This document shows positions 8,759-16,908 of a DNA stretch of 36,212 nucleotides, in pieces. The stretch is from an uncultured SAR116 cluster alpha proteobacterium (lineage in GTDB: Bacteria; Pseudomonadota; Alphaproteobacteria; Puniceispirillales; Puniceispirillaceae), in contig CACJUX010000021.1 in assembly GCA_902596655.1 (NCBI GenBank), positions 1-36,212 on the forward strand, given 5' to 3'. Below the pieces are notes generated by a model. That model was not told the origin of the DNA. It worked only from the letters and a program-made list of their open reading frames with translations, and did no database searches. Each line of letters opens with the position of its first letter. Position 1 is the stretch's first letter. The position numbers and the translations under genes were made by a program.

Positions 8759-9519
8759 TCTGCAGTCCAACCGCCGTCGACAACCAGCGCTGTGCCTGTC
8801 ACCAACGCCGCCGCGTCCGATGCCAGAAATTGAACGGCACCCATGATGTCTTCAATTTTACCAACCCGTCCCAGTTTGATCTTTTCTTCAATCCAGCGCA
8901 CCCGGTCAGGGCGCGAAAACGTCTGTTCGGTCATCGGGGTGCGAATAAATGTTGGACAGATTGTGTTCACCCTCACGCCATGTTGGCCAAATTCAACGGC
9001 CATAGCCTTGGTGAAACCCTCAACAGCATGTTTTGAGCCACAATAGACCGCGCGGTCGACACCACCAACTATGGCCATCTGACTTGAAATGGTGACGATA
9101 GACCCGGCGCGGCCATCATCGATCATTGCCTGTGCCGCTGCTTGCGCTGCAAAATAGGCGCCCCGGAGATTGACATTCATTACCGCATCAAAATCATTTG
9201 GCTTTGTATCGAGTGCCGGAGTGTGCCGGGCGAGGCCCGCACTGTTTACAAAAATATCAAATGGCCGCAGGCGCGCAATCAGAGCAGCAAAGTTATTAAC
9301 ATCTGTGATATCGGCAACAGCCCCCTCAGCCAATAGTCCTTTTAACTGCATGGCTGCGACCATCTGATCAATCAGATCAGAACGACGCGCCATGATGACC
9401 ACATGCGCCCCTGCCTCAGCCAACGCAACCGCGCAACCAAGTCCAATTCCCGAGGAACCACCAACGACCACTGCGCGTTTTCCCTCAAGTCTTAGGGATG
9501 GAGTTGTTGGCAATTTCAA
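8755..9519 (-). CDS. SDR-family NAD(P)-dependent oxidoreductase
   Basis: A classical short-chain dehydrogenase of 254 residues. The nucleotide motif GGSSGIG is at 20-26, NSAG at 92-95, the catalytic serine region TISSQ at 144-147, Tyr159 and Lys163 in YCGSK, and a C-terminal GTALVVDGGW. It should oxidise a secondary alcohol or reduce the ketone in the operon's pathway. An Ala-Arg-Arg after the second beta strand (MARRSD) hints at NADP preference, but this is weak evidence. Both ends overlap neighbours by ATGA (SnoaL-like upstream, LacI downstream), so the four genes are strictly coupled. Confidence 0.95.
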   Translation of the reverse strand: MKLPTTPSLRLEGKRAVVVGGSSGIGLGCAVALAEAGAHVVIMARRSDLIDQMVAAMQLKGLLAEGAVADITDVNNFAALIARLRPFDIFVNSAGLARHTPALDTKPNDFDAVMNVNLRGAYFAAQAAAQAMIDDGRAGSIVTISSQMAIVGGVDRAVYCGSKHAVEGFTKAMAVEFGQHGVRVNTICPTFIRTPMTEQTFSRPDRVRWIEEKIKLGRVGKIEDIMGAVQFLASDAAALVTGTALVVDGGWTAE

Positions 9520-10568
9520 TGCACTGCCTCCTCGTGGCTCACCGTCTCATTGGTACGGGCCTTGTTGAATTCCCGCATTCTTGCCAGCACATCAACGCCG
9601 ATCTGATCATAAAGATGAAGCATGTCAATCATGACCCAGTTTTCTCTGATCAATCCGTTTTCAACACGCCAGAAATCCAGACTTCGCAGGCTGATCTCGC
9701 GATTCAATGGTGGCAGGCCGAGCCAGCCACCATGGCTCAAAGTCTGTATCATATTTGGCCATCCCGAAACCCCTACATAATCGTTGTCGGCAAAAAGATG
9801 GTGGGTAATCTCATCCGCTTTGTTGCCACGATCCGGCATCGCATTTAAAAAAGGAATTTGATGCCAGTTACGAAAGCCATCAATGCCCCGTGCCGTGCCA
9901 ATACCAGCCGGGCCATACCAGTTCATTTTGGGGTGCCAGAACCGTGACAGCTCCATGATTTCAGGACCACCTTCGCGCGGGTGCAAAATCATTTTGGACA
10001 ACATATCAATAATCAGTTGGCGGCTGTTCTGACTTTGCTCAATATCCCGGTTCATTCGCAAAAGGCCGTCGCCGGACGCGGGCCCGGGCGCACAAATTTC
10101 CCTTCCAAGCGAGGGCACCATCGGCCAGGCGCCAACCTGCATCATAACCTCAGGAAGGTCCCATACCGACTGATACTCAATAACGCGGCAATTTTCGAAG
10201 CGATAGAACTCGTGAAATCGCATGTGGACCAAATGTCCTGTTGGCGGGATGTCTAGGAGCGGTGCCATGAAAGTGCCAACAAAATGCCCCGCACATCCAA
10301 CCCAATCAGCACCATGATCATCCTCGCCGGCCATGATGAGCCAGTCACGCCGCTCAACGTCAGGCCACGCAGCTTTCAATGGCGCGAGAGCATTATCATA
10401 AAACTGCCCCGCCCCTTGCATGTCGCCATAGGGATGCCCGAGATGGAATATAGCTTCGTCAAACACCACTGTATCGAGCGCACGTCGAAGAGTTACCTCA
10501 TCCCAGTTATATTGAGCGGCCGTGAGCGATGCCAGCGCGACGCGGTTTGTGGCATGACAGTCGGTCAT
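9516..10568 (-). CDS. Two-domain SnoaL/NTF2-fold protein (paralog 2)
   Basis: A 350-residue protein with two tandem SnoaL-like domains. Domain one (about 20-170) ends with [30 protein letters not shown]-type strands; domain two (about 190-335) contains [22 protein letters not shown] and [18 protein letters not shown]. The same blocks recur in the divergent gene at 16909-17913 (CWWGPAGIGATFSIERY, ENWIFIDMLHFWKMQGLD), so the two are full-length paralogs. The gene overlaps HisD upstream and SDR downstream by 4 bases each. The fold suggests cyclase, isomerase or hydratase chemistry on an oxygen-rich substrate. Nothing in the sequence fixes the reaction. Confidence 0.85.
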   Translation of the reverse strand: MTDCHATNRVALASLTAAQYNWDEVTLRRALDTVVFDEAIFHLGHPYGDMQGAGQFYDNALAPLKAAWPDVERRDWLIMAGEDDHGADWVGCAGHFVGTFMAPLLDIPPTGHLVHMRFHEFYRFENCRVIEYQSVWDLPEVMMQVGAWPMVPSLGREICAPGPASGDGLLRMNRDIEQSQNSRQLIIDMLSKMILHPREGGPEIMELSRFWHPKMNWYGPAGIGTARGIDGFRNWHQIPFLNAMPDRGNKADEITHHLFADNDYVGVSGWPNMIQTLSHGGWLGLPPLNREISLRSLDFWRVENGLIRENWVMIDMLHLYDQIGVDVLARMREFNKARTNETVSHEEAVH

Positions 10569-11875
10569 TCAGCGGCATCCCCATAAGCGACATTCCTGCC
10601 TCCATAACGACGCACCCGAACGTTGCATTGCTCGGCATGGCCGACGAAACCCTCAAGCATGCACAGACGTGATCCATATTCACCAATCATCGCAGCTGCC
10701 TCATCGGATGTGATTTTCTGATAGGAATGCGTTTTCAGGAATTTACCGACCCAAAGACCGCCAGTGTAACGACCAGCTTTTTTTGTTGGCAAAGTGTGGT
10801 TTGTTCCAATTACCTTGTCACCATTAGCTACATTGGTTCGTGGGCCCAAAAACAAGGCACCATAGCTGTGCATTTTCTCCAGGTACCAGTCGTCGCGTGC
10901 GGTCATCACCTGCACATGCTCATAAGCCATGTCATTTGCGGTTTTCAAAATATCCTCATGGCTGTCACAGACAATGATATCACCATAATTTTCCCAACTC
11001 GCAGCAGCCGTCTCGCTGGTTGGGAGAATTTGCAGTAGTCTGTCAATCTCAGACAGCGTATTTTTTGCGAGCCGGTGGCTGTTGGTGATCAGGCATGCTG
11101 GCGAATTGTAGCCATGCTCCGCTTGACCGAGCAGATCTGTCGCGCAAAGTTCTGCATCGACGGTATCATCAGCAATGACCATGGTCTCAGTCGGTCCGGC
11201 AAACAGATCAATACCAACCCGACCATAAAGCTGCCGCTTAGCTTCGGCTACGAATGCGTTACCGGGCCCCACCAGCATATGAACCGGATCAATACTCTCG
11301 GTCCCAATGGCCATGGCACCAACAGCCTGAATGCCGCCAAGTACATATATTTCATGCGCTCCACCCATAGCCATCGCCGCGACAATGGCAGGATGAGGCC
11401 CACCATCAACCGGCGGAGCAGCCGCGATAATTCGAGGAACACCGGCCACTGACGCGGTTAGAACCGACATATGTGCCGACGCCACCATCGGGAATTTTCC
11501 ACCAGGAACGTAGCAGCCGACTGACTGCACGGGTATATTCTTATGACCAAGAATGACGCCAGGCAACGTCTCAACCTCTATATCAGTGATGCTGTCAAGC
11601 TGAGCTTTGGCAAAGCGGCGGATCTGAGCCTGGGCAAATTTTATGTCTTCCAGATCCCGCATCGACACTTTGTTCATAGCGGCTTGGATCTCGCTTTTAG
11701 TGAGGCGAAAACGTTGTGGCTGATAATTGTCATATCTTTTTGAGAGTTCGCGTACCGCCACGTCACCACGCGCGGCAATATCAGTCAATGTTGTCTCCAC
11801 AACAGCACGTACTTTGGCATCATCCTCAGCCTTTTCCGATTCAGGCTTACTGCGTTTCAGAAATTCAATTCCCAT
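10565..11875 (-). CDS. HisD-family NAD-dependent alcohol dehydrogenase (catabolic paralog)
   Basis: A histidinol-dehydrogenase fold of 436 residues. The zinc and catalytic residues of HisD are all in place: Gln251 and His254 (GQAEHG), Glu319-His320 (YEHVQ), Asp353 ([14 protein letters not shown]) and His413 (EGFVGHAEQ). It sits among transport and catabolic genes with no other his gene nearby, so histidine biosynthesis is unlikely. Known catabolic relatives include HpsN, which oxidises 2,3-dihydroxypropane-1-sulfonate in two steps to the acid. By analogy this enzyme probably oxidises a primary alcohol to a carboxylate with two NAD. The start has GAAGGA upstream. The SnoaL-like gene downstream overlaps its stop by ATGA. 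Confidence 0.92.
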   Translation of the reverse strand: MGIEFLKRSKPESEKAEDDAKVRAVVETTLTDIAARGDVAVRELSKRYDNYQPQRFRLTKSEIQAAMNKVSMRDLEDIKFAQAQIRRFAKAQLDSITDIEVETLPGVILGHKNIPVQSVGCYVPGGKFPMVASAHMSVLTASVAGVPRIIAAAPPVDGGPHPAIVAAMAMGGAHEIYVLGGIQAVGAMAIGTESIDPVHMLVGPGNAFVAEAKRQLYGRVGIDLFAGPTETMVIADDTVDAELCATDLLGQAEHGYNSPACLITNSHRLAKNTLSEIDRLLQILPTSETAAASWENYGDIIVCDSHEDILKTANDMAYEHVQVMTARDDWYLEKMHSYGALFLGPRTNVANGDKVIGTNHTLPTKKAGRYTGGLWVGKFLKTHSYQKITSDEAAAMIGEYGSRLCMLEGFVGHAEQCNVRVRRYGGRNVAYGDAAE

Positions 11876-11910
11876 TGCTTACAATCCTTCGGGTTTACTG
11901 CGTCCTTGGG

Positions 11911-12444
11911 TCATTTTGCGACTGGTTGTGGTGGAACACACTCACCTCGGTCAAAACTTTCCCATCCCTTGCCATCAAAAACGTCGACACCAAGCTGGGC
12001 CAACACATGCGGGAAATCGACCATCACCCAATTGTTGGCTATCTTGCCATTCTCGACTTTCCAAAAATCCATGTAACGGATTTTAATTCGCTTGCCGGTT
12101 GCCGCCACACCCATAAATTCTCCTGAGTGAGTGGCTTCCTGATGCCCAAAAGCGGCGGCCCATTCACCCATATACAGACGTGCCTCATCGACACACACCT
12201 TATCGGAAAACGCCGCCTGAAAGGGCCGCTGCCAATTGTCCTGGAATTCTTTGAGGCCAATTTTCGTTCCGCAACCGGCGTTGCCCATCCAGCGAAAACT
12301 CTGGGCAAAGAATTCACCAATATCATCAATGCGATGATCATTCAGCCCATCAACCATCCCCTCAATAACAGCACGTGTTTCATCAGTTTTTGTCATATCC
12401 GTGTCGCGGCTGAGAAACGCCTGTTCTGGCCGTGAACCTCTCAT
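11911..12444 (-). CDS. Single-domain SnoaL/NTF2-fold protein (paralog 3)
   Basis: A 177-residue protein with one SnoaL-like domain. It matches the C-terminal domain of the two-domain paralogs: FQAAFSD, the GVAATG turn (GMPATG in the divergent paralog), IRYMDFWKVENGKIANNWVMVDFPHVLAQLGVDVF (ENWIFIDMLH in the other). It therefore looks like the unit from which the duplicated forms were built, or a reduced copy. Its ATG overlaps the permease stop by ATGA; a second Met 16 codons later has no ribosome-binding site. It lies between transporter and enzyme genes, 35 bases before HisD. The reaction is unknown. Confidence 0.85.
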   Translation of the reverse strand: MRGSRPEQAFLSRDTDMTKTDETRAVIEGMVDGLNDHRIDDIGEFFAQSFRWMGNAGCGTKIGLKEFQDNWQRPFQAAFSDKVCVDEARLYMGEWAAAFGHQEATHSGEFMGVAATGKRIKIRYMDFWKVENGKIANNWVMVDFPHVLAQLGVDVFDGKGWESFDRGECVPPQPVAK

Positions 12445-13322
12445 CCTTTGACAGCTCCCGCGGTCAAACCGCTGACAATCTGCCGCTGGAAAACCATCAC
12501 AAGGATAAACAATGGAACCGTAGCAGATACGACCGAGGCTACGGCAAACATAATATTGCCCTCGGTATAGGTCGTTCCAAGAAAGGCAGCTACCTGCGGC
12601 ACCATGGTTCGGTTGTCCTCAGAGAGGAGCATCGCAGTGACAGCGAAGTCGTTATAGGCAAGAAGAAAACTAAAAAGTCCTGTGGTAATAACGCCGGGCC
12701 ACATCACTGGAATAATCACATGGCGAAAGGCCTGAAACTGCGTGCAACCATCAACCTTTGCGCTCTCATCTAGCTCCTTTGGAATATTCTGGAAAAAAGA
12801 ATGCAGCATCCACAAAGTGAAGGGCTGGTTTATTGCCACAAGAACAATGATAGCCGTCGGCAGTATGCCCCAGACATTCCATTGGAAAAAAGGCAACATA
12901 TAACCAGCGACTAGTGTAATTGGGGGCATAGCGCGGAAAATCAGAGCCGCAATCAACAGCCAAAAAGTATAGCGATACCCTGATCGCGACAACGCGTAGC
13001 CGCCCAGCGTACCAATCGTCAAGGACGTAAGCACAACGAAGAAGCAGACAATAAAAGTGTTTATGACATTATGCAGGAAGCCCTCCTCAACCCAAGCACC
13101 GTAGTAGCCAGCGCCAGTGAACGGGCTGCCATGTGTATCCTCGGTACGCCGGCCAGTAATGGCATTTGTCCAGTCAGCTATTGAGAAGAAGTCAAGCTCG
13201 ACCTTGAACGATCCCCACAACGTCCAGATAAATGGGAAGGCCGCCATCACCAGCCAGACCACGATGAAGCTGGTAAGGACTACTCGAAGCCCATTCGGCA
13301 AGCTTTGAGCGCGCGACGCCAT
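12441..13322 (-). CDS. Carbohydrate ABC transporter permease (MalG-type)
   Basis: Inner-membrane subunit of a sugar-type (CUT1) ABC importer, 293 residues with about six membrane segments. The first is at about 17-37. The conserved cytoplasmic coupling loop is at about 183-207 (KELDESAKVDGCTQFQAFRH in pattern, EAA-x3-G type). It includes an extended periplasmic stretch after the first membrane helix (about 40-82). It begins 1 base after the stop of the partner permease, and the SnoaL-like gene begins inside its stop. Together with the ATPase, binding protein and second permease it completes a full importer. Confidence 0.95.
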   Translation of the reverse strand: MASRAQSLPNGLRVVLTSFIVVWLVMAAFPFIWTLWGSFKVELDFFSIADWTNAITGRRTEDTHGSPFTGAGYYGAWVEEGFLHNVINTFIVCFFVVLTSLTIGTLGGYALSRSGYRYTFWLLIAALIFRAMPPITLVAGYMLPFFQWNVWGILPTAIIVLVAINQPFTLWMLHSFFQNIPKELDESAKVDGCTQFQAFRHVIIPVMWPGVITTGLFSFLLAYNDFAVTAMLLSEDNRTMVPQVAAFLGTTYTEGNIMFAVASVVSATVPLFILVMVFQRQIVSGLTAGAVKG

Positions 13323-13323
13323 C

Positions 13324-14349
13324 TCAGACTTTCTCCCTAAAGTCCCGCCAAGTGCGGATCAAAACAGGTGTAAGCAGGATCGCTACACCAATTATAGTGA
13401 TAACAGATGTCGTTGCCGCTGAACTAAGCTGTCTAGTTTCTCCACCAAGATCGTTGAAGATCGCCCAACTCAGTGACGTGGCATGGGCCTCAGCGTTAAA
13501 GCCTATAATCGGTTCAAACACACGAAAATTGTCCATCAGTTGAATTAGCGTTACGAAGGTCACAAGCGGCATCAAGTGGGGTAATATTACATAACGAACT
13601 CTTTGTATTCGCGAAGCCCCGTCAATCTGAGCCGCCTCCATCTGATCCTTGGGGAGTGTCTGCAGCCCTGCGTAAAAAATGACGAATGCAAAAGGAGCCG
13701 CGTGCCAAATGCCGTAGACTATCAGCGACACCCACATCAAGCCCGTTGAAGCCTTCAAAGAGAGTGAGGGATCACCAGCCATCCATTGCAGCAGATTGCC
13801 CAGAATGCCACGGCTGTCAATCATCCAGTAAAGCACGAGTGCACCGATCAATGGTGTAATTACAAATGGCAAAAGTGAGAAAAAGATAACAACGCCGCGA
13901 AGACTCGCATAAATGGAATTCACAGCCAGTGCAATAAGGAGTCCAATTACAATGACTATCGGCGTTACGGTAAAAATGAACACCAGTGTAAATGACATGG
14001 CACGGTAAAACGGGAGGTTGACAAGCGACGCGAGAAATTCGCTCCAACTCTGCGAGGTGGCCCACGCCTCACCAACCTCTGAAATAGCGAGGTGACCTCG
14101 ATCGAGATAGATGTCGAGCCCTACAAAACGTCCAAGGGGTTGCTCTGCGCGAAGCGCTGCCGTCGCCTCCTGATCGATGGTAGTCTCTTCCGTACATTTG
14201 AAGGGTGTACAGGTCTCCACCGTCAAAAATACAGCCTCATGCGGAGTGAACATCGATTGCACGATGACCGACACGATTGGCATGGCGATGAATAGCAGCA
14301 TCGCAAGGCCTGTCGGCATAAAGAACCAGAAAAAAGTGCGGTGTTTCAT
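13324..14349 (-). CDS. Carbohydrate ABC transporter permease (MalF-type)
   Basis: The second inner-membrane subunit of the CUT1-type importer, 341 residues. Membrane segment one is at about 7-31. It is followed by an unusually long periplasmic insertion (about 35-115) with two cysteines (47 and 52) close enough to form a disulfide, then five or more further segments. The EAA coupling loop is at about 233-257 (DQMEAAQIDGASRIQR). MalF-type permeases commonly have a large loop here that touches the binding protein. It lies 63 bases downstream of the binding-protein gene, separated by a hairpin, and 1 base before the MalG-type gene. Confidence 0.95.
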   Translation of the reverse strand: MKHRTFFWFFMPTGLAMLLFIAMPIVSVIVQSMFTPHEAVFLTVETCTPFKCTEETTIDQEATAALRAEQPLGRFVGLDIYLDRGHLAISEVGEAWATSQSWSEFLASLVNLPFYRAMSFTLVFIFTVTPIVIVIGLLIALAVNSIYASLRGVVIFFSLLPFVITPLIGALVLYWMIDSRGILGNLLQWMAGDPSLSLKASTGLMWVSLIVYGIWHAAPFAFVIFYAGLQTLPKDQMEAAQIDGASRIQRVRYVILPHLMPLVTFVTLIQLMDNFRVFEPIIGFNAEAHATSLSWAIFNDLGGETRQLSSAATTSVITIIGVAILLTPVLIRTWRDFREKV

Positions 14350-14374
14350 TTGCTTCGCCAGCCAGAGTCAAAGG

Positions 14375-14404
14375 GTTGCGAAGAGGGATTACCCTCTCCG
14401 CAAC
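14375..14404 (-). promoter_or_regulatory. Hairpin after the binding-protein gene
   Basis: Inverted repeat GTTGCG-A-AGAGGG, loop ATTA, CCCTCT-C-CGCAAC: 12 base pairs with one A/C mismatch. It lies in the 63-base gap between the binding-protein stop and the first permease start. There is no following T-run on the minus strand, so it is more likely an mRNA-stabilising or partially terminating element that keeps binding-protein transcript in excess than a full terminator. Confidence 0.75.
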
Positions 14405-14412
14405 ATCACTTT

Positions 14413-15639
14413 CTAGAGAAAGCCCTTTTCTTTTGCCGCAGCAACATATGCAGCCTCGACGTCAGCGAGTGCCTGCTCGGCACTTTCCTTGCCCTGCATG
14501 AAATCGGCAAGCTCGTTTCCAAGTGCCGTATGAAGCAGGCCCATGTAAGGCAGCATAGGATAAGGAATAGTGTTGGCCTCCGCAGCCGCAAAAACACCGA
14601 CAGCAGCAGGAGTTGGCTTATAGCCGTCAATCAACCATACTGCCTGGGTGGCAACGTCGTTGTCAGCAAGTATCTCTGGCCGGATTGCGTGCGTCATTGC
14701 AATGAAGGTCGCCTCCGCCTCAGCATCAGAAATATTCTTGGCCACAGTCCAGCCGTCCCACCACAGGGTCGATGCTGGTGTCGACCCACCACCAGCAGTC
14801 ATCGGACCAGCGATAGCAAAGCCATCTACTACCGCCTGTGGCACACCATCGGCTGTTACGAGAGTTGCGGCTCGCGATCCCCACATGTTCATGATTGCAA
14901 CATTGCCGGCACGGAATTCAGCATTTGTCGCGTTGCTGTCATGGGTCAAGAAGTCAGGATTCATGTATTCGGAGAGTGACTTCATCATATTGAGTGCTTT
15001 GACACCTGCTTCAGTATTCACGTTCGGTCGTGCCGAGCCTGACTTGAAATGGTTTCCTCCCATACCGAGGAACATATTATTGAATTCTTGGGCGAGATTC
15101 CAGCCAGCCTTGTATGCACCGCCGACCGGATTAGGCATGATACCTTTGTCGCGGATCATTTTTGCGGCGGTAAGCATGTCCTCATAAGTCTTTGGCGGTT
15201 CCACACCAATCTGCTTTAGAACGTCGGCCCGATACACGAGGTGTTGGGCATTGGCCATAAAGGCGACCGCCATGACTTTACCATCGATGGTGACAAGCTG
15301 GTTCTTCTTAAGGTGCTTCCCATGCTTTGCGACAAGTTCATCCAGCGGACGGATAACATCCTCATTCATCAGTGCAACAATGGAGGAGTTAGCAATGATG
15401 GCCGAAGTGTATTCGGCAGGGTTTCCTTGCATACCTGGAACATTAATCTTCTGATGATCTGCAGTAAGGTTGGTTGTCACCTCAGCGCCTTTACATTCCT
15501 GCGCCCCAGCACCAACAGACTGAATTGCAGGAAATTCATTACCCACGATGGAAACGCGAGCGTTGATGCCACAGGCCATGGCGGAAGCACCCGCCAGGAC
15601 AGTCATGACACCGGCCAATACTAATTTTCTGACAAACAT
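14413..15639 (-). CDS. ABC transporter substrate-binding protein, carbohydrate type
   Basis: Periplasmic solute-binding protein of family 1 (SBP_bac_1/UgpB-like), 408 residues from the ATG at 15639, which follows GGGAG by 7 bases. An in-frame start at 15720 would add 27 residues ahead of the signal peptide and is rejected. The signal peptide is residues 1-22 (MFVRKLVLAG, then a hydrophobic core) with likely cleavage after AMA. The mature protein contains the usual YRADVLKQIGVEPPKTYEDML and MNMWGSRAATLV segments. The ligand cannot be told from sequence; the family binds sugars, polyols and glycerophosphodiesters. A strong hairpin lies just after its stop. Confidence 0.95.
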   Translation of the reverse strand: MFVRKLVLAGVMTVLAGASAMACGINARVSIVGNEFPAIQSVGAGAQECKGAEVTTNLTADHQKINVPGMQGNPAEYTSAIIANSSIVALMNEDVIRPLDELVAKHGKHLKKNQLVTIDGKVMAVAFMANAQHLVYRADVLKQIGVEPPKTYEDMLTAAKMIRDKGIMPNPVGGAYKAGWNLAQEFNNMFLGMGGNHFKSGSARPNVNTEAGVKALNMMKSLSEYMNPDFLTHDSNATNAEFRAGNVAIMNMWGSRAATLVTADGVPQAVVDGFAIAGPMTAGGGSTPASTLWWDGWTVAKNISDAEAEATFIAMTHAIRPEILADNDVATQAVWLIDGYKPTPAAVGVFAAAEANTIPYPMLPYMGLLHTALGNELADFMQGKESAEQALADVEAAYVAAAKEKGFL

Positions 15640-15716
15640 ATGTTTCTCCCTATTTTCGGACGCAGCAGTTTGGTCTGCATCATGGTTGTATCCGCCTGTG
15701 GCGGATAATCTCGGGA

Positions 15717-16769
15717 TCAAGTCCCGACTCGCGCACCTGTTTCTGCGTCAAACAGGTGACAAATCTTACGGGGAACCGACAGCCTGACTGGGTCACCGAT
15801 TTTAGCTTGGAAATCCTTTGAGGCACGGACTGAGATCAATTCGCCAGCTAAACGAACCGTCACCATGGTGGCGTCACCAAGGAGTTCAAGCGCGTAAATA
15901 GGCGCGGTAATTTCAGCCTGTCTGGAGTCTATAACACTCGCATCCTCCGCACGAAAGCCAAGCGTAATGGGCCCATCAGGCGCTTTAAAACCTTTGATTT
16001 TCACTGGGTCAGCAACGAATGTGCCACCATCAAGCGATCCACTAATCAAATTCATTGCTGGGTTGCCAATGAAACCAGCAACAAAAGCATTTGCCGGCCT
16101 GTCGTAGATGTCAGTTGGCGTACCAACCTGTTGCACAACACCACGCTCCATCACAACCACCCGATCAGCAAGCGTCATCGCCTCAATCTGGTCGTGCGTT
16201 ACATATATCGTTGTTACCGCCAATTCATGCGACAGGTTCTTAATCTGTGCGCGAGTTGAAACGCGTAGCTTGGCATCTAGATTAGAAAGTGGTTCATCCA
16301 TAAGGAACACATTTGGCTCACGCACGATTGCACGCGCCAATGCAACGCGTTGACGCTGTCCACCCGAGAGCTCCGCTGGCTTGCGATGTAGAAATTCATC
16401 TAGTTCGACCATAGCCGAGGCCTGACGCACCCGCGCGTCCTGACCACTTGGGTCAATATTGCGAACTCTTAGGGGAAAGCGAATATTTTCATACACATTC
16501 ATGTTTGGATAGAGTGCATAGCTCTGAAAAACCATGGCAACATCGCGGTCTTTAGGCTCCAGATCATTGATGCGTTTGCCATCAATAAGTATATCTCCTT
16601 CGGTAGCGTCCTCAAGACCAGCGATCATCCGCATAGTTGTGGTTTTGCCACATCCTGAAGGGCCGAGCAAAACCAAAAATTCCTTGTCAGGGATTGTCAG
16701 ATCAAAACCATCCACACCAACGAAGTCACCCCATCGCTTGCTGAGATTTCGCAGTTGAATTTCTGCCAT
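15717..16769 (-). CDS. Sugar-type ABC transporter ATPase (UgpC/MalK-like)
   Basis: ATP-hydrolysing subunit of the CUT1-type importer, 350 residues, first gene of the long operon. Walker A GPSGCGKT is at 36-43, Q-loop Gln82, signature LSGGQ at 134-138, Walker B VFLMDEP at 154-160 and the switch His in YVTHDQ. A C-terminal OB-fold regulatory domain (about 235-350, TLGFRAEDASV onward) is characteristic of MalK/UgpC. The ATG follows GGGGAG by 9 bases. It is unusual but not rare for the ATPase gene to lead the operon. The divergent promoter region lies directly upstream. Confidence 0.96.
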   Translation of the reverse strand: MAEIQLRNLSKRWGDFVGVDGFDLTIPDKEFLVLLGPSGCGKTTTMRMIAGLEDATEGDILIDGKRINDLEPKDRDVAMVFQSYALYPNMNVYENIRFPLRVRNIDPSGQDARVRQASAMVELDEFLHRKPAELSGGQRQRVALARAIVREPNVFLMDEPLSNLDAKLRVSTRAQIKNLSHELAVTTIYVTHDQIEAMTLADRVVVMERGVVQQVGTPTDIYDRPANAFVAGFIGNPAMNLISGSLDGGTFVADPVKIKGFKAPDGPITLGFRAEDASVIDSRQAEITAPIYALELLGDATMVTVRLAGELISVRASKDFQAKIGDPVRLSVPRKICHLFDAETGARVGT

Positions 16770-16801
16770 ATGTAACGTCTCCCCACACGCGCATACGGCT
16801 T

Positions 16802-16825
16802 AATTTGCATACGCATGCACAAATT
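16802..16825. promoter_or_regulatory. Candidate operator in the divergent promoter region
   Basis: Between the ATPase gene (minus) and the SnoaL-like gene (plus) lies AATTTG-N12-CAAATT, with perfect 6-base arms and a central GCATGC palindrome at about 16813-16818. A GCATACG direct repeat occurs here and about 17 bases to the left. The position, 33 bases upstream of one start and 84 bases upstream of the other, suits a regulator controlling both directions. A LacI-type repressor from this locus is the obvious candidate, but no binding can be shown from sequence. Confidence 0.45.
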
Positions 16826-16908
16826 GTAGACATGCGGCAGTTGGCTTGGCAAGTTCTTTTCTGGCACTTTCAAGGAGAGTTACTAAATATATCAGAGGCA
16901 GAGCGGAG

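Noticed and set aside
10565-11875. Assignment of the operon to dihydroxypropanesulfonate (HpsN) degradation
   Set aside because: Only the HisD-fold enzyme fits; no sulfolactate dehydrogenase, sulfo-lyase or sulfonate transporter is seen, and the importer is sugar-type.
16846-16908. N-terminal extension of SnoaL-like paralog 4 from an upstream TTG
   Set aside because: No ribosome-binding site for the TTG; the ATG at 16909 has AGAGG upstream and the extension resembles promoter DNA.
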